A program made the position numbers and the translations under genes. Of a stretch of 64,000 bases of DNA, positions 49,482 through 59,634 are shown in pieces. This DNA is from Streptococcus ruminicola (GTDB taxonomy: Bacteria; Bacillota; Bacilli; Lactobacillales; Streptococcaceae), in contig NZ_CP046919.1 in NCBI RefSeq assembly GCF_011387195.1, positions 1 through 64,000 of the forward strand, in the 5' to 3' direction. The notes under the pieces were generated by a model. That model saw nothing but the letters and a program-made list of their open reading frames with translations. It was not told the origin of the DNA and made no database searches. Each line of letters begins with the position of its first letter. The stretch's first letter is position 1.

Positions 49482-51950
49482 CTAATTCATCTCAAAGAAT
49501 CCATTATAATTAGTGATATAACCTTTCCCTTGACTAAGATCATATTCAATTAATTTCAAGTCATCTGCAACTTCTTTTCCTTTTTCATCGAGTATCTTTT
49601 TATCAACACTAGAATATTTTAACACATCTGTCAACAATGCATAATATGGAGAAACCTTAGAATTTGTATATTCTAGTAGTTCTGCAGAAAAATCGCTTGA
49701 ATTTACGTAAGGATAATCCATTTTTTTAGTTTGATAATTACTCCAAATGAAATAATCAGTTTTATACTGCAATTGACTATTTGTATCAAATAATGATTGA
49801 GGATACAATCCTGGCAAATGATCTCCATAAAAGACTACAACAATCTTTTTGTCAATATTGGATAACTGATCCAATAAATCTTTTGTATCAATATCTGTTT
49901 GATGTAAAAGATTTACATAATTTGTTAACTGTTCAATTTCTTCGTTCGATAGTTTATCTGCTGCAACTGTTATTAATTTGTCATAATCATAAGACCAAGG
50001 AACATGGTTTTGGTAGGTAATGACAGAAAAGAATTGATTTTCACTAAAATTAATGTTTTCTAAAAGCGTCGAGTATGTTGAGTTATCACTAGGAAAATGT
50101 CCAAGAGCAACAATGTTCTTAGCTTTCATTGTTCCATTTTGACCAGCAATAAATTGGTCAAAGTTCATTTTATTATACATATTTATCCTTGAATAGGTTT
50201 GAGCATCACCCAAATGTATTGCAATTCTATTCTTTTTCTTAAAAGAATCACTAATTGAAGGAATATAAGTCATTTCTGGAACAATTTCAGTAGTTAAAGA
50301 AGTCATACTAGATGAGAGATTGTACATTGGCAATCCTGTAAGCGTCTGATATTCCATATTTGCAGTTCCCCCACCATACCCATCTGATTTCATCAAACCA
50401 CTAGTTGTATTAGAGATTATTTCATCAATATACGGAAGGACTTTTTCAGAGGTAGTGATTCCCGGAATTCTATTAGGATTCGCTAAACTCTCACTCAATA
50501 TATATATGACAGTTTGATCCGATATTTTTTCTGTTCGAGTAGCATTAATTTTCTCAGCTTCAGTCTGATACCTCTTAGCAATTTTTTGAATTTTTTCTTT
50601 ACTATAACCATCTGGTGTTTCCATTACTGGAAATGTTAATTCTTTAGTCCATACGTATGCGAGAGAACGATAGGTTGCATGAACAGAATTACCTAACCAG
50701 AATACATTATAGTTATTATTCAATTGTGAAAGAATTGGAATATTATTATTTATAATACCATCACTCTCATTGACCATTATCATAGAGAAGAAAGTAATTG
50801 CAACTATATCAATTCCTATTCCAATCCCCCTATATCTTTTTTTAGATATTATTTTACCAGATAAAAATCTCTTTCGTAAAAAAACAGCTGTAGCTATTAA
50901 AAAAACAATTGCAATCAATGCATAAATAATAATTGTTCCATCAATATATTTTGTCAAAAGTTTTGCTTCTTTAAGCCAACTAATATCAGATACAAGTAAT
51001 GGTTCGTTCCTCATTTTTTGCTTCAAATAATTCACTAGTGAGATAACACCCCAAAAAACAATCTCTAAAAAAGTAGTAATTACATACCTATTTATAATTA
51101 AATAACCAATTATACAAAAGACAAAGATAAAAGTAATTTGATATGCTGTTGCTCCAGGAAAAACAAACATATCCATTAGCGCTCCCTCAGTTTTTACTCC
51201 ATACTGCAGTGTATAATTGAAAATCACCCCGAATAACAAACTAGTCGCTGCAGACAAATAAAAATTGGGATTGTTATTCCTGATTGCTTCTATAGCTTTA
51301 TAGACAATTCTTACTATACAATAAAATGTTATAAATGAAAGAAAAATATTTAATGTTAATTTTGGAACAAAATCAGCAATTTTACCATCTGAAACAGTCT
51401 TTGAAATAATTGGAATTAGTTTACTATCCGACAAAATAATAAAAACTATCAAAAAATAAATAGTACTATATGACTTATAATATTCTTGAAAAAAAGCACC
51501 ATATAAATCTTTTAATGAAAATTTATCTAAAATACTTTTTATAATAAAACTCAATATAGTTATTAGAACAACAACTATTAATCCACGATATTCAAAAAAG
51601 TGATTATCCGTGAGTTTCCAAACATTGAAGTCAGAATTATTTATATTTCGTGTAATCAATAAAAAATAGGAAACAATCAGATATGCAATAAACCCAAAAA
51701 ATAAATTAAAAAAAGATTTATAGTTTAAATCAATTATCAAATAAGTCGAAAAACCAATTATCGACAAAATTCCTGAAATAATAAAAAAGTGATTTACAAC
51801 TGAATAACTGTTTAAAATATTATTTTCAGCTAAAATACTGTAGCCATCAATTGCCAAAGAAATATAAAATGCAAATGTTGATAACAAAATTTTATGCAAG
51901 TATTTCAACCAATTTATTTCCCAAAAAGCAGTTTTAACCTTTTCTATCAT
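49482..51950 (-). CDS. GacH/SccH-type glycerol-phosphate transferase
   Basis: An 822-residue LtaS-like membrane enzyme with about 12 helices (1-420) and an outside sulfatase-fold domain (about 475-790). The metal Glu is in YILSESLANP near 485, the catalytic Thr probably in GGGTANMEYQT near 530, and metal residues in YGDHLPG near 715. In GAS and S. mutans, the homologue at this locus adds glycerol phosphate to the side-chain sugar of the wall rhamnan. The locus position makes this more likely than a second LTA synthase. Overlaps rgpF by 17 bases. Confidence 0.88.
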   Translation of the reverse strand: MIEKVKTAFWEINWLKYLHKILLSTFAFYISLAIDGYSILAENNILNSYSVVNHFFIISGILSIIGFSTYLIIDLNYKSFFNLFFGFIAYLIVSYFLLITRNINNSDFNVWKLTDNHFFEYRGLIVVVLITILSFIIKSILDKFSLKDLYGAFFQEYYKSYSTIYFLIVFIILSDSKLIPIISKTVSDGKIADFVPKLTLNIFLSFITFYCIVRIVYKAIEAIRNNNPNFYLSAATSLLFGVIFNYTLQYGVKTEGALMDMFVFPGATAYQITFIFVFCIIGYLIINRYVITTFLEIVFWGVISLVNYLKQKMRNEPLLVSDISWLKEAKLLTKYIDGTIIIYALIAIVFLIATAVFLRKRFLSGKIISKKRYRGIGIGIDIVAITFFSMIMVNESDGIINNNIPILSQLNNNYNVFWLGNSVHATYRSLAYVWTKELTFPVMETPDGYSKEKIQKIAKRYQTEAEKINATRTEKISDQTVIYILSESLANPNRIPGITTSEKVLPYIDEIISNTTSGLMKSDGYGGGTANMEYQTLTGLPMYNLSSSMTSLTTEIVPEMTYIPSISDSFKKKNRIAIHLGDAQTYSRINMYNKMNFDQFIAGQNGTMKAKNIVALGHFPSDNSTYSTLLENINFSENQFFSVITYQNHVPWSYDYDKLITVAADKLSNEEIEQLTNYVNLLHQTDIDTKDLLDQLSNIDKKIVVVFYGDHLPGLYPQSLFDTNSQLQYKTDYFIWSNYQTKKMDYPYVNSSDFSAELLEYTNSKVSPYYALLTDVLKYSSVDKKILDEKGKEVADDLKLIEYDLSQGKGYITNYNGFFEMN

Positions 51951-53712
51951 GCGTCACTTTCTCCAAACTCCTTCTAATAATATACTTAACGGCTCTAGCT
52001 GGGCCAATAAAAATATATTTAAAGGCACCTTTTATACCACCCATGTATGTGAAGTCTACGTAAGTGTGCGGAGCACTATCACCACGTTCATTATATAATT
52101 TGTTATCTACAAACGGCGTCATATCAATTGGATTCTTAGAAATTCTAAAATCATAATGTTCATTCCACGCAATATAGATAAGAAGACGTTCGATAGCGTG
52201 TAAAATAGAATTTTGAGGTAGTGGTTCAGCAGGAACATCTTCATCAGTTAATCCTAAATCAAATAATGGTTTTAATGCATCATACTTAAACCAAACGTAT
52301 GTACCGTAACTCATGACAAAATTATGGAAATTATTAAAATCAATCGCTTTAGTCATCCCCATTTGTTGCCACAAATCATTCATTGCAGGGGCAATTAAAT
52401 GTTCATTCCATGCATCAACAATCTTGTTAAATCTAAAGAAAGTTGGAATATCTGCAATAACAATACCCAATTTATCATTATCAAAGTTAGCCAAAATATT
52501 GTCAGCAGGTTTGATAAGCATATCTATCAGTTCGTTACGCCAAGACTCACCTGCCCAAAAATCTGCTTCCTTAGACTTTTTAGTATGGAAATGTCCGATA
52601 TAATCATAATCTGACAAATAGTCTTTTAATTTTAACATTGGAAGGACATCACGACCAACATTTCCAGTTACAAAAATTTGAGCATCTTTGCCATTACTAC
52701 GTAAAATAGATTCTATCTCTTGTTTTTTAGTAGCATTATCTGTTGTGATAAACAAATCATAAACAAAATGGAAGTTTTCAAAAGCATCCAAAAAATCTTC
52801 TAATAAGTCAACATAAAAGACATGAAGATGTACCGCAATTTTTTTCCCAGCTAAAGAACCTCCGATTGCTGGTTGCAGATACTTACGTGCTAAAAGATAT
52901 TTAAAATCTGGGAAATTAATCTCAGACATGTGAGAAACAATCAAATCTACTGGATAGTCCGATTGTTTAGCAATCTCATCTAAAAGATACGGAGTAATAT
53001 GCTGATTATTATCAATTGCCTTAACTTTAATAAACGGCACTCTATGACTTAAAATTGCCGTTGGATGATAAAAGGAAAAATCAGCGTGTAACATGTGACT
53101 TGCATCTTCATTTACAGTATTAAAAATGACTTTATATTTAAATCCTGCATCCAAGAATTTTGTCGTTACTTGTGTTTCGTAGTTATCAATAACATCTTGA
53201 ACATTGGTATAGTTTTTCACATTTTCCCAAAAATTTTTAAACTCTGGAGAAACAATAACAGATTTTTTAAATGTAATAAAATAACTTTGAATATGCTCGC
53301 GAAAACCTTGAGTATAGCGAGATTTAGGAGTAGCACGGTTATTTGTTAGCCCCCAGAAATCAACACTATCATCACTCTCATACTCAAGATAGTAATCTTT
53401 AATATCCCACAACGGACCGAAACACGTATCATTCATAATTGTGACAGAATCATAAGTAGCCAGCTCTTCAAATCCAACTGCAGTCATACCATCACGCCAA
53501 GCAGCAAAATCAAAACCAATATTTTCTCTTTGAATAAAAGAATCCATCAATCGATGTTCAACTAACTTGTGATAATCATTATCATTAATCGAACTATTTG
53601 AAATAAATACCACTTTTGAAAAAAGTGGGCGCATTTTTGTCAATTGGTAATACACATGTGAACTAATATGATTGTACTTATTAAAATGGACGTACAATAA
53701 TAAACGTTTCAT
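51934..53712 (-). CDS. rgpF: Rhamnan synthesis protein F (rhamnosyltransferase)
   Basis: A 592-residue RgpF/GacG-type enzyme with two glycosyltransferase-like halves. The first half has FVSNSSINDND-like and FIQRENIGFDFAAW near residue 82, and the second has the HFHTKKS motif near 375. RgpF extends the rhamnose backbone in the cytoplasm. It overlaps the gene upstream by 4 bases. Confidence 0.92.
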   Translation of the reverse strand: MKRLLLYVHFNKYNHISSHVYYQLTKMRPLFSKVVFISNSSINDNDYHKLVEHRLMDSFIQRENIGFDFAAWRDGMTAVGFEELATYDSVTIMNDTCFGPLWDIKDYYLEYESDDSVDFWGLTNNRATPKSRYTQGFREHIQSYFITFKKSVIVSPEFKNFWENVKNYTNVQDVIDNYETQVTTKFLDAGFKYKVIFNTVNEDASHMLHADFSFYHPTAILSHRVPFIKVKAIDNNQHITPYLLDEIAKQSDYPVDLIVSHMSEINFPDFKYLLARKYLQPAIGGSLAGKKIAVHLHVFYVDLLEDFLDAFENFHFVYDLFITTDNATKKQEIESILRSNGKDAQIFVTGNVGRDVLPMLKLKDYLSDYDYIGHFHTKKSKEADFWAGESWRNELIDMLIKPADNILANFDNDKLGIVIADIPTFFRFNKIVDAWNEHLIAPAMNDLWQQMGMTKAIDFNNFHNFVMSYGTYVWFKYDALKPLFDLGLTDEDVPAEPLPQNSILHAIERLLIYIAWNEHYDFRISKNPIDMTPFVDNKLYNERGDSAPHTYVDFTYMGGIKGAFKYIFIGPARAVKYIIRRSLEKVTHDRKG

Positions 53713-55028
53713 TTTTTTCTCCTAAAAAAATTAATAATAGTAGTAGGAATTGTCCAACGTCGTGAATGTGTAACTGAATTATAAGCAACAATCATTTTCT
53801 CTAGTTCCTGTTTATAATAGTTTCTTTCATCATTCACTTGTTTGTAATTAATTCTATATGATTCTAATTCTTTAACTTGCTTTTGTAAATGTAATAAATC
53901 TTGAGAAAGAGTTTTAGCAATGTAATCATCCCGGTTAATATCATCTACATTAAACATTTCATAAATTAGTTTAAAAGTTTTTTGAGTGGATGTAGAAACA
54001 TCATAAATCAATTGAGGATCATAACCTTTAAACATCACATAATTCCCAATGATATCGCCATTTGAGTAACTTGGTAAAATTTCTGTATCAGATTCCTGAT
54101 TAATCAAAGCAACTCGCTTATAAAAACTAGGTAACTCAGACAAATCAATTCTAACTGTAGTTACTTCTTCTGGAAGATTGAACAGCACGCATCCATTCTC
54201 TTCAAACTTAAATTTAAGAACTTTATCTTCACTAAAATTTTCACCATCAGTAATATAATAGATTTTTACATATTGGTTTTCAAAAGCTAAATTAATATTT
54301 TTATCAAAATGAATACCAATTGCACGTTCTATTTCATCACTAGCAATTGTCTGATACTTATTCAATATATAAATATATGCTTCATAAAATTTTAGAAGGT
54401 CACCTCTTGCTGAGCGTGAAACATCAAAAACTCGATAATTTAAAAACGTACTATGATTAGCAATAGGTTTTGCATTTCTTACTAAAACAAGATTTAAAAA
54501 GAAATCATAATCCTCAAGTTGTTTTATGCTATCGTCATATTTTACATCACCTAAAACAGATGTTCTAACTAATGAAGTCGACGAAATATAATTACCAACT
54601 AAGAATGTATTTAAATCAAAATCTCTAGCTTGTACTACCACAGCACCATTTTCAGGATTTACTAAATTACAATATGCAATATCAGCATCATTGTTTTCAA
54701 GACTGTGCAATAATTCTGAAACATAATTTTCTTCAAGATAATCATCACTATCTACAAAAAGAAAAAAATCACCATTTATTAATTGTAAGCCCTTATTTCT
54801 GGTTCTTACCACTCCTGAATTGTCATGAACGAAATAATGAGTTTTGTTATAGGGAGAATCTTTAAGAGTTTCCTTAATAACCTGACCTGAATTATCTGTT
54901 GACCCATCATTTAATACAATTAATTCAATATTCTTATGAGTTTGGTTAAATATACTCCTTAAACACTGTTCAATGTATTTTTCGTGGTTATAACAAGTTA
55001 CTAAAACTGATACTAAAGTCTCACTCAT
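53709..55028 (-). CDS. GT2 glycosyltransferase at the rgpE position
   Basis: A 439-residue GT2 enzyme. The GT-A domain shows SVLVTCYNHEKYIEQCL near residue 7, VLNDGSTDNSG near 40 and FVDSDDYLEENY near 92. The C-terminal third (about 250-439) is not a known transferase part and ends in a coiled coil (about 385-415). It is shorter than the roughly 580-600 residue RgpE/GacF proteins I recall, so the sugar transferred may differ. Four-base overlaps on both sides place it firmly in the operon. Confidence 0.82.
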   Translation of the reverse strand: MSETLVSVLVTCYNHEKYIEQCLRSIFNQTHKNIELIVLNDGSTDNSGQVIKETLKDSPYNKTHYFVHDNSGVVRTRNKGLQLINGDFFLFVDSDDYLEENYVSELLHSLENNDADIAYCNLVNPENGAVVVQARDFDLNTFLVGNYISSTSLVRTSVLGDVKYDDSIKQLEDYDFFLNLVLVRNAKPIANHSTFLNYRVFDVSRSARGDLLKFYEAYIYILNKYQTIASDEIERAIGIHFDKNINLAFENQYVKIYYITDGENFSEDKVLKFKFEENGCVLFNLPEEVTTVRIDLSELPSFYKRVALINQESDTEILPSYSNGDIIGNYVMFKGYDPQLIYDVSTSTQKTFKLIYEMFNVDDINRDDYIAKTLSQDLLHLQKQVKELESYRINYKQVNDERNYYKQELEKMIVAYNSVTHSRRWTIPTTIINFFRRKK

Positions 55029-56245
55029 TTAAACTTCCAAGTTCCATTTCTTTGAATTATACCTGTTGCAGAATCTAAAGCAGAAATATCATCCGATGCA
55101 ATATCATCTCTGTTGATTACAATAATAGGATTTGTTGTAGCATCCGTAAATGCGAGCATGTTTCCATCAACGTCTCTAACAGTCACTTCCAATTTTAATT
55201 TCAAATTGTTGACTGAAGATAATTTACATGAATAATAAGCTGTTTTATGTCCAATTTCCTTAGTCTTATTATCCAATGTGTTATCATTATAAATCCATAC
55301 ATTACGATCAATATCAGTTAACGATAGTCCAATATATGTTTCAACGTCTTCCATCACATCATACTCAATTTTAAAATTAATATCATCATTTGGAGTAATC
55401 TGATTAGAAGATAATAATTCTAGCTTGAAATTTTCAACCTTTGGTTTTACTTTTTCAGCACTATCACCTTGATTTTGTTCCTTCTGAGTTTCCTTCAAAG
55501 GAGCTGTATTATCGTAGCTGTATTGGTTGGCAACATCAAACGGATCACCATATGCTTTAACCAAACCGTTTTCAATAAGAACAGCGCGGTTACAATACTT
55601 CTTAACTGCTCCCATATCGTGGGTAACAAGAATTGTTGTCTTGCCACTTTCTTTACGTTCCATGAAATAATCATTACACTTACGTTGGAAAGCTTCATCA
55701 CCTACGGCAAGCACTTCATCAAGAATGAGCACATCACCTTGAGCTTTAATGGCAACTGAAAACGCTAAACGAACTTGCATACCACTTGAGTAGTTTTTTA
55801 GCTTTTGATTCATGAAATCTTCTAGCTCAGCAAACTCAACGATGTCATCATACATGGCATCGATTTCCTCAGTTGTGAACCCAAGCATGGCACCGTTCAT
55901 GTAGACATTTTCTCGTCCTGTCAATTCAGGGTTAAAACCAACTCCAAGCTCAATAAATGACACCATTTTACCATTAACCGTAACTGTTCCTTTTTCTGGA
56001 ACATAGATTTGTGAAATGATTTTCAAAAGTGTTGATTTACCAGAACCATTACGACCAACAATCCCAAAGAAATCTCCTTTGTGAACATCAAATGAAATAT
56101 CTTTTAAGACATGTTGCTCACGATAACCTTTGACTCCTTTAAAACGATTAACTAGAGCTGTACGTAAACTATGAGTTGCTTCAGTTGGTAGTTTAAAATA
56201 TTTACTAACATGATCAACTTTTACTGCAATTTCTTTATCTGACAT
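55025..56245 (-). CDS. rgpD: Rhamnan ABC exporter ATP-binding subunit with C-terminal domain
   Basis: A 406-residue ATPase for polysaccharide export. The ATPase domain (about 1-245) has Walker A GRNGSGKSTLL near 64, signature NYSSGMQVRLAF near 146 and Walker B VLILDEVLAVGDEAF near 168. After a Gln/Lys linker, an extra beta-rich domain (about 270-406) resembles the Wzt C-terminal carbohydrate-binding domain. That kind of domain selects correctly finished polysaccharide for export. It overlaps rgpC by one base (TAATG). Confidence 0.93.
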   Translation of the reverse strand: MSDKEIAVKVDHVSKYFKLPTEATHSLRTALVNRFKGVKGYREQHVLKDISFDVHKGDFFGIVGRNGSGKSTLLKIISQIYVPEKGTVTVNGKMVSFIELGVGFNPELTGRENVYMNGAMLGFTTEEIDAMYDDIVEFAELEDFMNQKLKNYSSGMQVRLAFSVAIKAQGDVLILDEVLAVGDEAFQRKCNDYFMERKESGKTTILVTHDMGAVKKYCNRAVLIENGLVKAYGDPFDVANQYSYDNTAPLKETQKEQNQGDSAEKVKPKVENFKLELLSSNQITPNDDINFKIEYDVMEDVETYIGLSLTDIDRNVWIYNDNTLDNKTKEIGHKTAYYSCKLSSVNNLKLKLEVTVRDVDGNMLAFTDATTNPIIVINRDDIASDDISALDSATGIIQRNGTWKFK

Positions 56246-57051
56246 TATAAAATCTCCGCAAATTTCTTAGCATGTTTATGGAAAATTGAATATCCAACAA
56301 TAAGAATTAAAACTGGAAGGATGTAAGGAATAGCTCCCCAAATATGATTGTTATATAACTCCCAACCACGCATGCTACCTGAATAAACAATGTAATGACG
56401 CATATCTTGAATGATTTGTGCAAGTGGGTTTAGCATCATTAATTTTGCTACGGTAAACTGATTTTTTTGAATAATAAAAGTCAATGAATAGATAACAGGT
56501 GTAGCATACATTCCAGCTTGCATTACAACTTCCCAAATAGGTCCCAAGTCACGATATTTGACAAATAAAGCTGCAAGAATAAAAGCAACTCCCGCTGATA
56601 TCATGGCTAATTCAATAAACAATGGAATAATGACTAAAAAGTTCCAACTTAAGTGAACACCATTAACTAGTGCAAAAACAAATACAACTAAAAGGTTAAT
56701 ACCATAGTTAATAGCTGCACCAACTACTGAAGAGATAACAATGATTTCCTTAGAAAAATTCAATTTACGTAATAAGTCACCACGAGTTACAATTGAAACC
56801 ATCCCCATATTGGTAGCTTCTTGGAAAAATGACCATGTTACCATACCTAAAAGCACACCAATTGCATAATGAGGTGTTCCATCATCTAATCTCAAAAAAC
56901 GAATAAACACCAAATACATAATTGTGAAAAGCATTAATGGTTTTAAAATTGACCACAAATGCCCAATTAAACTTCCTTGGTAACGAAGCTTAAAGTCCGT
57001 TTTTACCATTTCTTTTAATAAGATTTTATTTTCTTTACTAAAGAACTTCAT
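56245..57051 (-). CDS. rgpC: Rhamnan ABC exporter permease
   Basis: A 268-residue ABC-2-type permease with six membrane helices, partner of RgpD. The N-terminal amphipathic part precedes YQGSLIGHLWSILKPL near residue 24, the O-antigen-exporter signature. It overlaps rgpB by 4 bases. Confidence 0.93.
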   Translation of the reverse strand: MKFFSKENKILLKEMVKTDFKLRYQGSLIGHLWSILKPLMLFTIMYLVFIRFLRLDDGTPHYAIGVLLGMVTWSFFQEATNMGMVSIVTRGDLLRKLNFSKEIIVISSVVGAAINYGINLLVVFVFALVNGVHLSWNFLVIIPLFIELAMISAGVAFILAALFVKYRDLGPIWEVVMQAGMYATPVIYSLTFIIQKNQFTVAKLMMLNPLAQIIQDMRHYIVYSGSMRGWELYNNHIWGAIPYILPVLILIVGYSIFHKHAKKFAEIL

Positions 57052-57983
57052 TTATTTCTCCTATAACCAAATTTGGTAATAATTAATGTTCTAAACACAA
57101 GCGTATGGAAGGTACGATTTTTGCGTAGGCCATACTGATTCAAGGTTTTAATTCGCTGAATCAGTGGCTTGTCCATAATAGTTGTGAAATTTTCAACCAA
57201 GTCTCTTTTTTCAGGGGTCAATGCTAAATCTAATAAAAAACGTGCTTGAGTTTGACTAGCATTAATCAACCACCAATATTTTTCGACTAATTTATGAGGC
57301 TTAATCCAATTTTTCATGCGTTTAGTCCATGTACGCGCCCCTAATACATTAGCATCATGTTGACGATACAATTCCGTTGGGTAATTAACATAAGCAAGAT
57401 TACCTAAAGCGCTAGCAAGCAAAGCAAGATACCAATCATGCATCAACAAATCTTCTGTTGATGTCCACAATTCAGCCAATGCATGATTTATCATTGCTGT
57501 ACCGCCAGTTACTGTGTTTTCAGTCAATTCTTGAACCAACTCAGTATTGGCATGATCAGACTGTGTTTTAATCATACTTTCATGTAAAACATTTAAATCT
57601 CGGTCAACAATTTTCAAATCTGTATAAACCAATAAAGGTTTCTGACTATCATACTTTTCTGCTTCTGCTAAAGTAACTGCCAATTTATCTTCTAACCAAA
57701 TATCATCTTGATCAGAAAAGAAATAGTAATCGGCTTTGCTATGTTTTAAAAGGGTATAAAAGTTTTTAATAACACCAAAATTTTCACGGTTGTCAGCATT
57801 AATAAAAACAATACGTGAATCAAACTGCGTATATTGCTTAATAATTTCGGGTGTCGTATCACTAGAGCCATCATCACGAATATACAAAGTCCAATCCTTG
57901 ACTGTTTGTTTCTGGATACTTTCAATCTGTTCAGCCAAAAATTGTTCACCATTGTAGGTAGACATGAGAATATTAATCTTCAT
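57048..57983 (-). CDS. rgpB: Rhamnosyltransferase RgpB
   Basis: A 311-residue GT2 enzyme starting MKINILMSTYNGEQFLAEQI, with YIRDDGSSDTT near residue 34 and FFSDQDDIWLEDKL near 92 (the metal and acceptor region). RgpB adds rhamnose to the growing backbone in the cytoplasm. Homologous to GacC. It overlaps rgpA by 11 bases. Confidence 0.92.
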   Translation of the reverse strand: MKINILMSTYNGEQFLAEQIESIQKQTVKDWTLYIRDDGSSDTTPEIIKQYTQFDSRIVFINADNRENFGVIKNFYTLLKHSKADYYFFSDQDDIWLEDKLAVTLAEAEKYDSQKPLLVYTDLKIVDRDLNVLHESMIKTQSDHANTELVQELTENTVTGGTAMINHALAELWTSTEDLLMHDWYLALLASALGNLAYVNYPTELYRQHDANVLGARTWTKRMKNWIKPHKLVEKYWWLINASQTQARFLLDLALTPEKRDLVENFTTIMDKPLIQRIKTLNQYGLRKNRTFHTLVFRTLIITKFGYRRNK

Positions 57984-59127
57984 TTAAAAATAGTCCCTCG
58001 TACTCTCCAACGATTTTTTCCCATGTGTAATTTTGTTTAACAATGGCACGCGCACGATTACCATATTCCGTAAAATCATAATGACCATCGGCGTCATTAA
58101 TCAAACATGAGAGATTACCTGATGTTTTATTCCAATAAAAAGCACTTGCTCCTGCAACTGACTTATTGAAAGGCACATCAAGCACAAGATTTAACTTGGT
58201 ATGTCCTAGAGCTTCTAACAAACCAGGATTTGTTCCACCAACTTCATGACCGTGGATATAAGCAAAAGCGTTCTCACGAATGTAGTTCAGCAAATCACGA
58301 TCATACACCGTACCAACAAACTTAACCCTGTGATCACGTTCAAAGTTTGTCAAATGTTTCAATTTATCAAAATAAGCACTATTTTTGTGGTTAGAAATAA
58401 TAATCAAATCACGTCTTGTATTTGATTTCATAAACTCACGAATTGCTGTTTCATAATTGTTTTCTGGCACAAATCGGCCAACGATCAGATAATAGCCATT
58501 TTCCTTAGTTTTCCAATTATCAAAACATTTTCTAACCTTATAATCATCAGCTGTTAGAGTTGATTTTTTCAAATCCGTTCCATAAGCAATAAAACGTGTC
58601 TTAGCATCTGGATAAGATTCTTTTATATAGTTTTCAATACCAATATTATCTGAAATAACCAAATCAACTGTTTTAGCCATCAATTTTTCAGCATATTTTA
58701 AATAAGCTTGAACCGGTTTTGACCATTTTGAGCGTTTCCACTCAAGACCATCTGGATTGACATAAACTTTCCCACCAAGAGCGTGAATTCTCCAAACAAA
58801 AGGTGCAATAAATGCCCCAATTGTGTTACCCAAAATATAAAAAATAGGGTGTTCAATACCAGATCTTTTTACCATTTGAAGTCCATAAGTAATTGCCATC
58901 ATATCATAAGCAATCACTCGTGCTGGACCAATTTTAGGTGCCTTGATGGTAAAACAATCTGCGCCCTCATATTTAAAATGCGTATGATGTTTATCATCAC
59001 TTAAACAAGCGACGTGATAAACAATATCTGAGCTCTGCTTATTTTTTACCAACTCCTCAACAAAAGTCTCAAAGCCACCATACTTTGCAGGCAAACCTCG
59101 ACTTCCGATGATGAATACATGTTGCAT
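57973..59127 (-). CDS. rgpA: Rhamnosyltransferase RgpA (DUF1972 type)
   Basis: A 384-residue GT4-type enzyme that adds the first rhamnose to the GlcNAc-lipid primer (GacB equivalent). It starts MQHVFIIGSRGLPAKYGGFE, the DUF1972 signature, and has GRFVPENNYETAI near residue 228 and HEVGGTNPGLLEALGH near 280 (GT-B donor site). I use the ATG at 59127. An ATG five codons earlier is part of the GGAG ribosome binding region. It is the first gene of the rgp unit. Confidence 0.92.
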   Translation of the reverse strand: MQHVFIIGSRGLPAKYGGFETFVEELVKNKQSSDIVYHVACLSDDKHHTHFKYEGADCFTIKAPKIGPARVIAYDMMAITYGLQMVKRSGIEHPIFYILGNTIGAFIAPFVWRIHALGGKVYVNPDGLEWKRSKWSKPVQAYLKYAEKLMAKTVDLVISDNIGIENYIKESYPDAKTRFIAYGTDLKKSTLTADDYKVRKCFDNWKTKENGYYLIVGRFVPENNYETAIREFMKSNTRRDLIIISNHKNSAYFDKLKHLTNFERDHRVKFVGTVYDRDLLNYIRENAFAYIHGHEVGGTNPGLLEALGHTKLNLVLDVPFNKSVAGASAFYWNKTSGNLSCLINDADGHYDFTEYGNRARAIVKQNYTWEKIVGEYEGLFLNED

Positions 59128-59162
59128 AGCACACTTCTCCATTCTAAAATACAATCAAAAAT

Positions 59163-59171
59163 ATTATACCA
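59163..59171 (-). promoter_or_regulatory. Extended -10 promoter of the rgp operon
   Basis: TGGTATAAT on the minus strand, about 35 bases before rgpA, without a good -35. Confidence 0.65.
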
Positions 59172-59243
59172 TATTTTAAATAAGCTGGCGATGGAAAAAC
59201 GAAAGCCTCTTGAGAATATAGGTAATCTGGTGGAAATTTCACA

Positions 59244-59269
59244 CAAAAACACCAGCATTTCTACTGGTG
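59244..59269 (-). terminator. Terminator of the dnaG-rpoD-SufT unit
   Basis: A 6-pair GC-rich stem (59250-59255 with 59264-59269) with an 8-base loop is followed on the minus strand by TTTTTG. Confidence 0.8.
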
Positions 59270-59276
59270 TCATCTT

Positions 59277-59612
59277 TTATCTAATTCCCAAAGCAATGCG
59301 GGCATAACGACTCATTTTATCAACTGACCAAGCTGGGTACCATACCAATTTGACTTCAGTATTAGTTACCTCAGGAATCTCACGCATTGCATCGTGAATT
59401 TGATCGGTAAGAAGATCCGCTAGTGGGCACCCCATTGTTGTTAAGGTCATATCAATTTCAGTGTGTCCATTTTGCTCGAATCGAATCTCATAGACAAGCC
59501 CTAGATTAACAATATCAATCCCTAATTCAGGGTCAATAACTGTTTCCAAAGCTTCAAGGATACAATCTTTAATCTTTGCGACATCTTCTTCTGTATATTT
59601 TTGTTCAGACAT
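59277..59612 (-). CDS. SufT/MIP18-family metal-sulfur cluster assembly protein
   Basis: A 111-residue DUF59 protein, a family linked to Fe-S cluster maturation (SufT, PaaD-like). Conserved features are VIDPELGIDIVNLGLVYEI near residue 21 and MTLTTMGCPLADLL near 56 with the family Cys. It lies 22 bases after rpoD. Confidence 0.88.
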   Translation of the reverse strand: MSEQKYTEEDVAKIKDCILEALETVIDPELGIDIVNLGLVYEIRFEQNGHTEIDMTLTTMGCPLADLLTDQIHDAMREIPEVTNTEVKLVWYPAWSVDKMSRYARIALGIR

Positions 59613-59634
59613 AAGCGAACCTCTTGACTATTTT

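Noticed and set aside
49482..51950. Second lipoteichoic acid synthase
   Set aside because: The LtaS-like fold is real, but the position inside the rgp operon and the GGGTANMEYQT nucleophile region fit GacH/SccH better. The LTA synthase proper is at 34144-36279.
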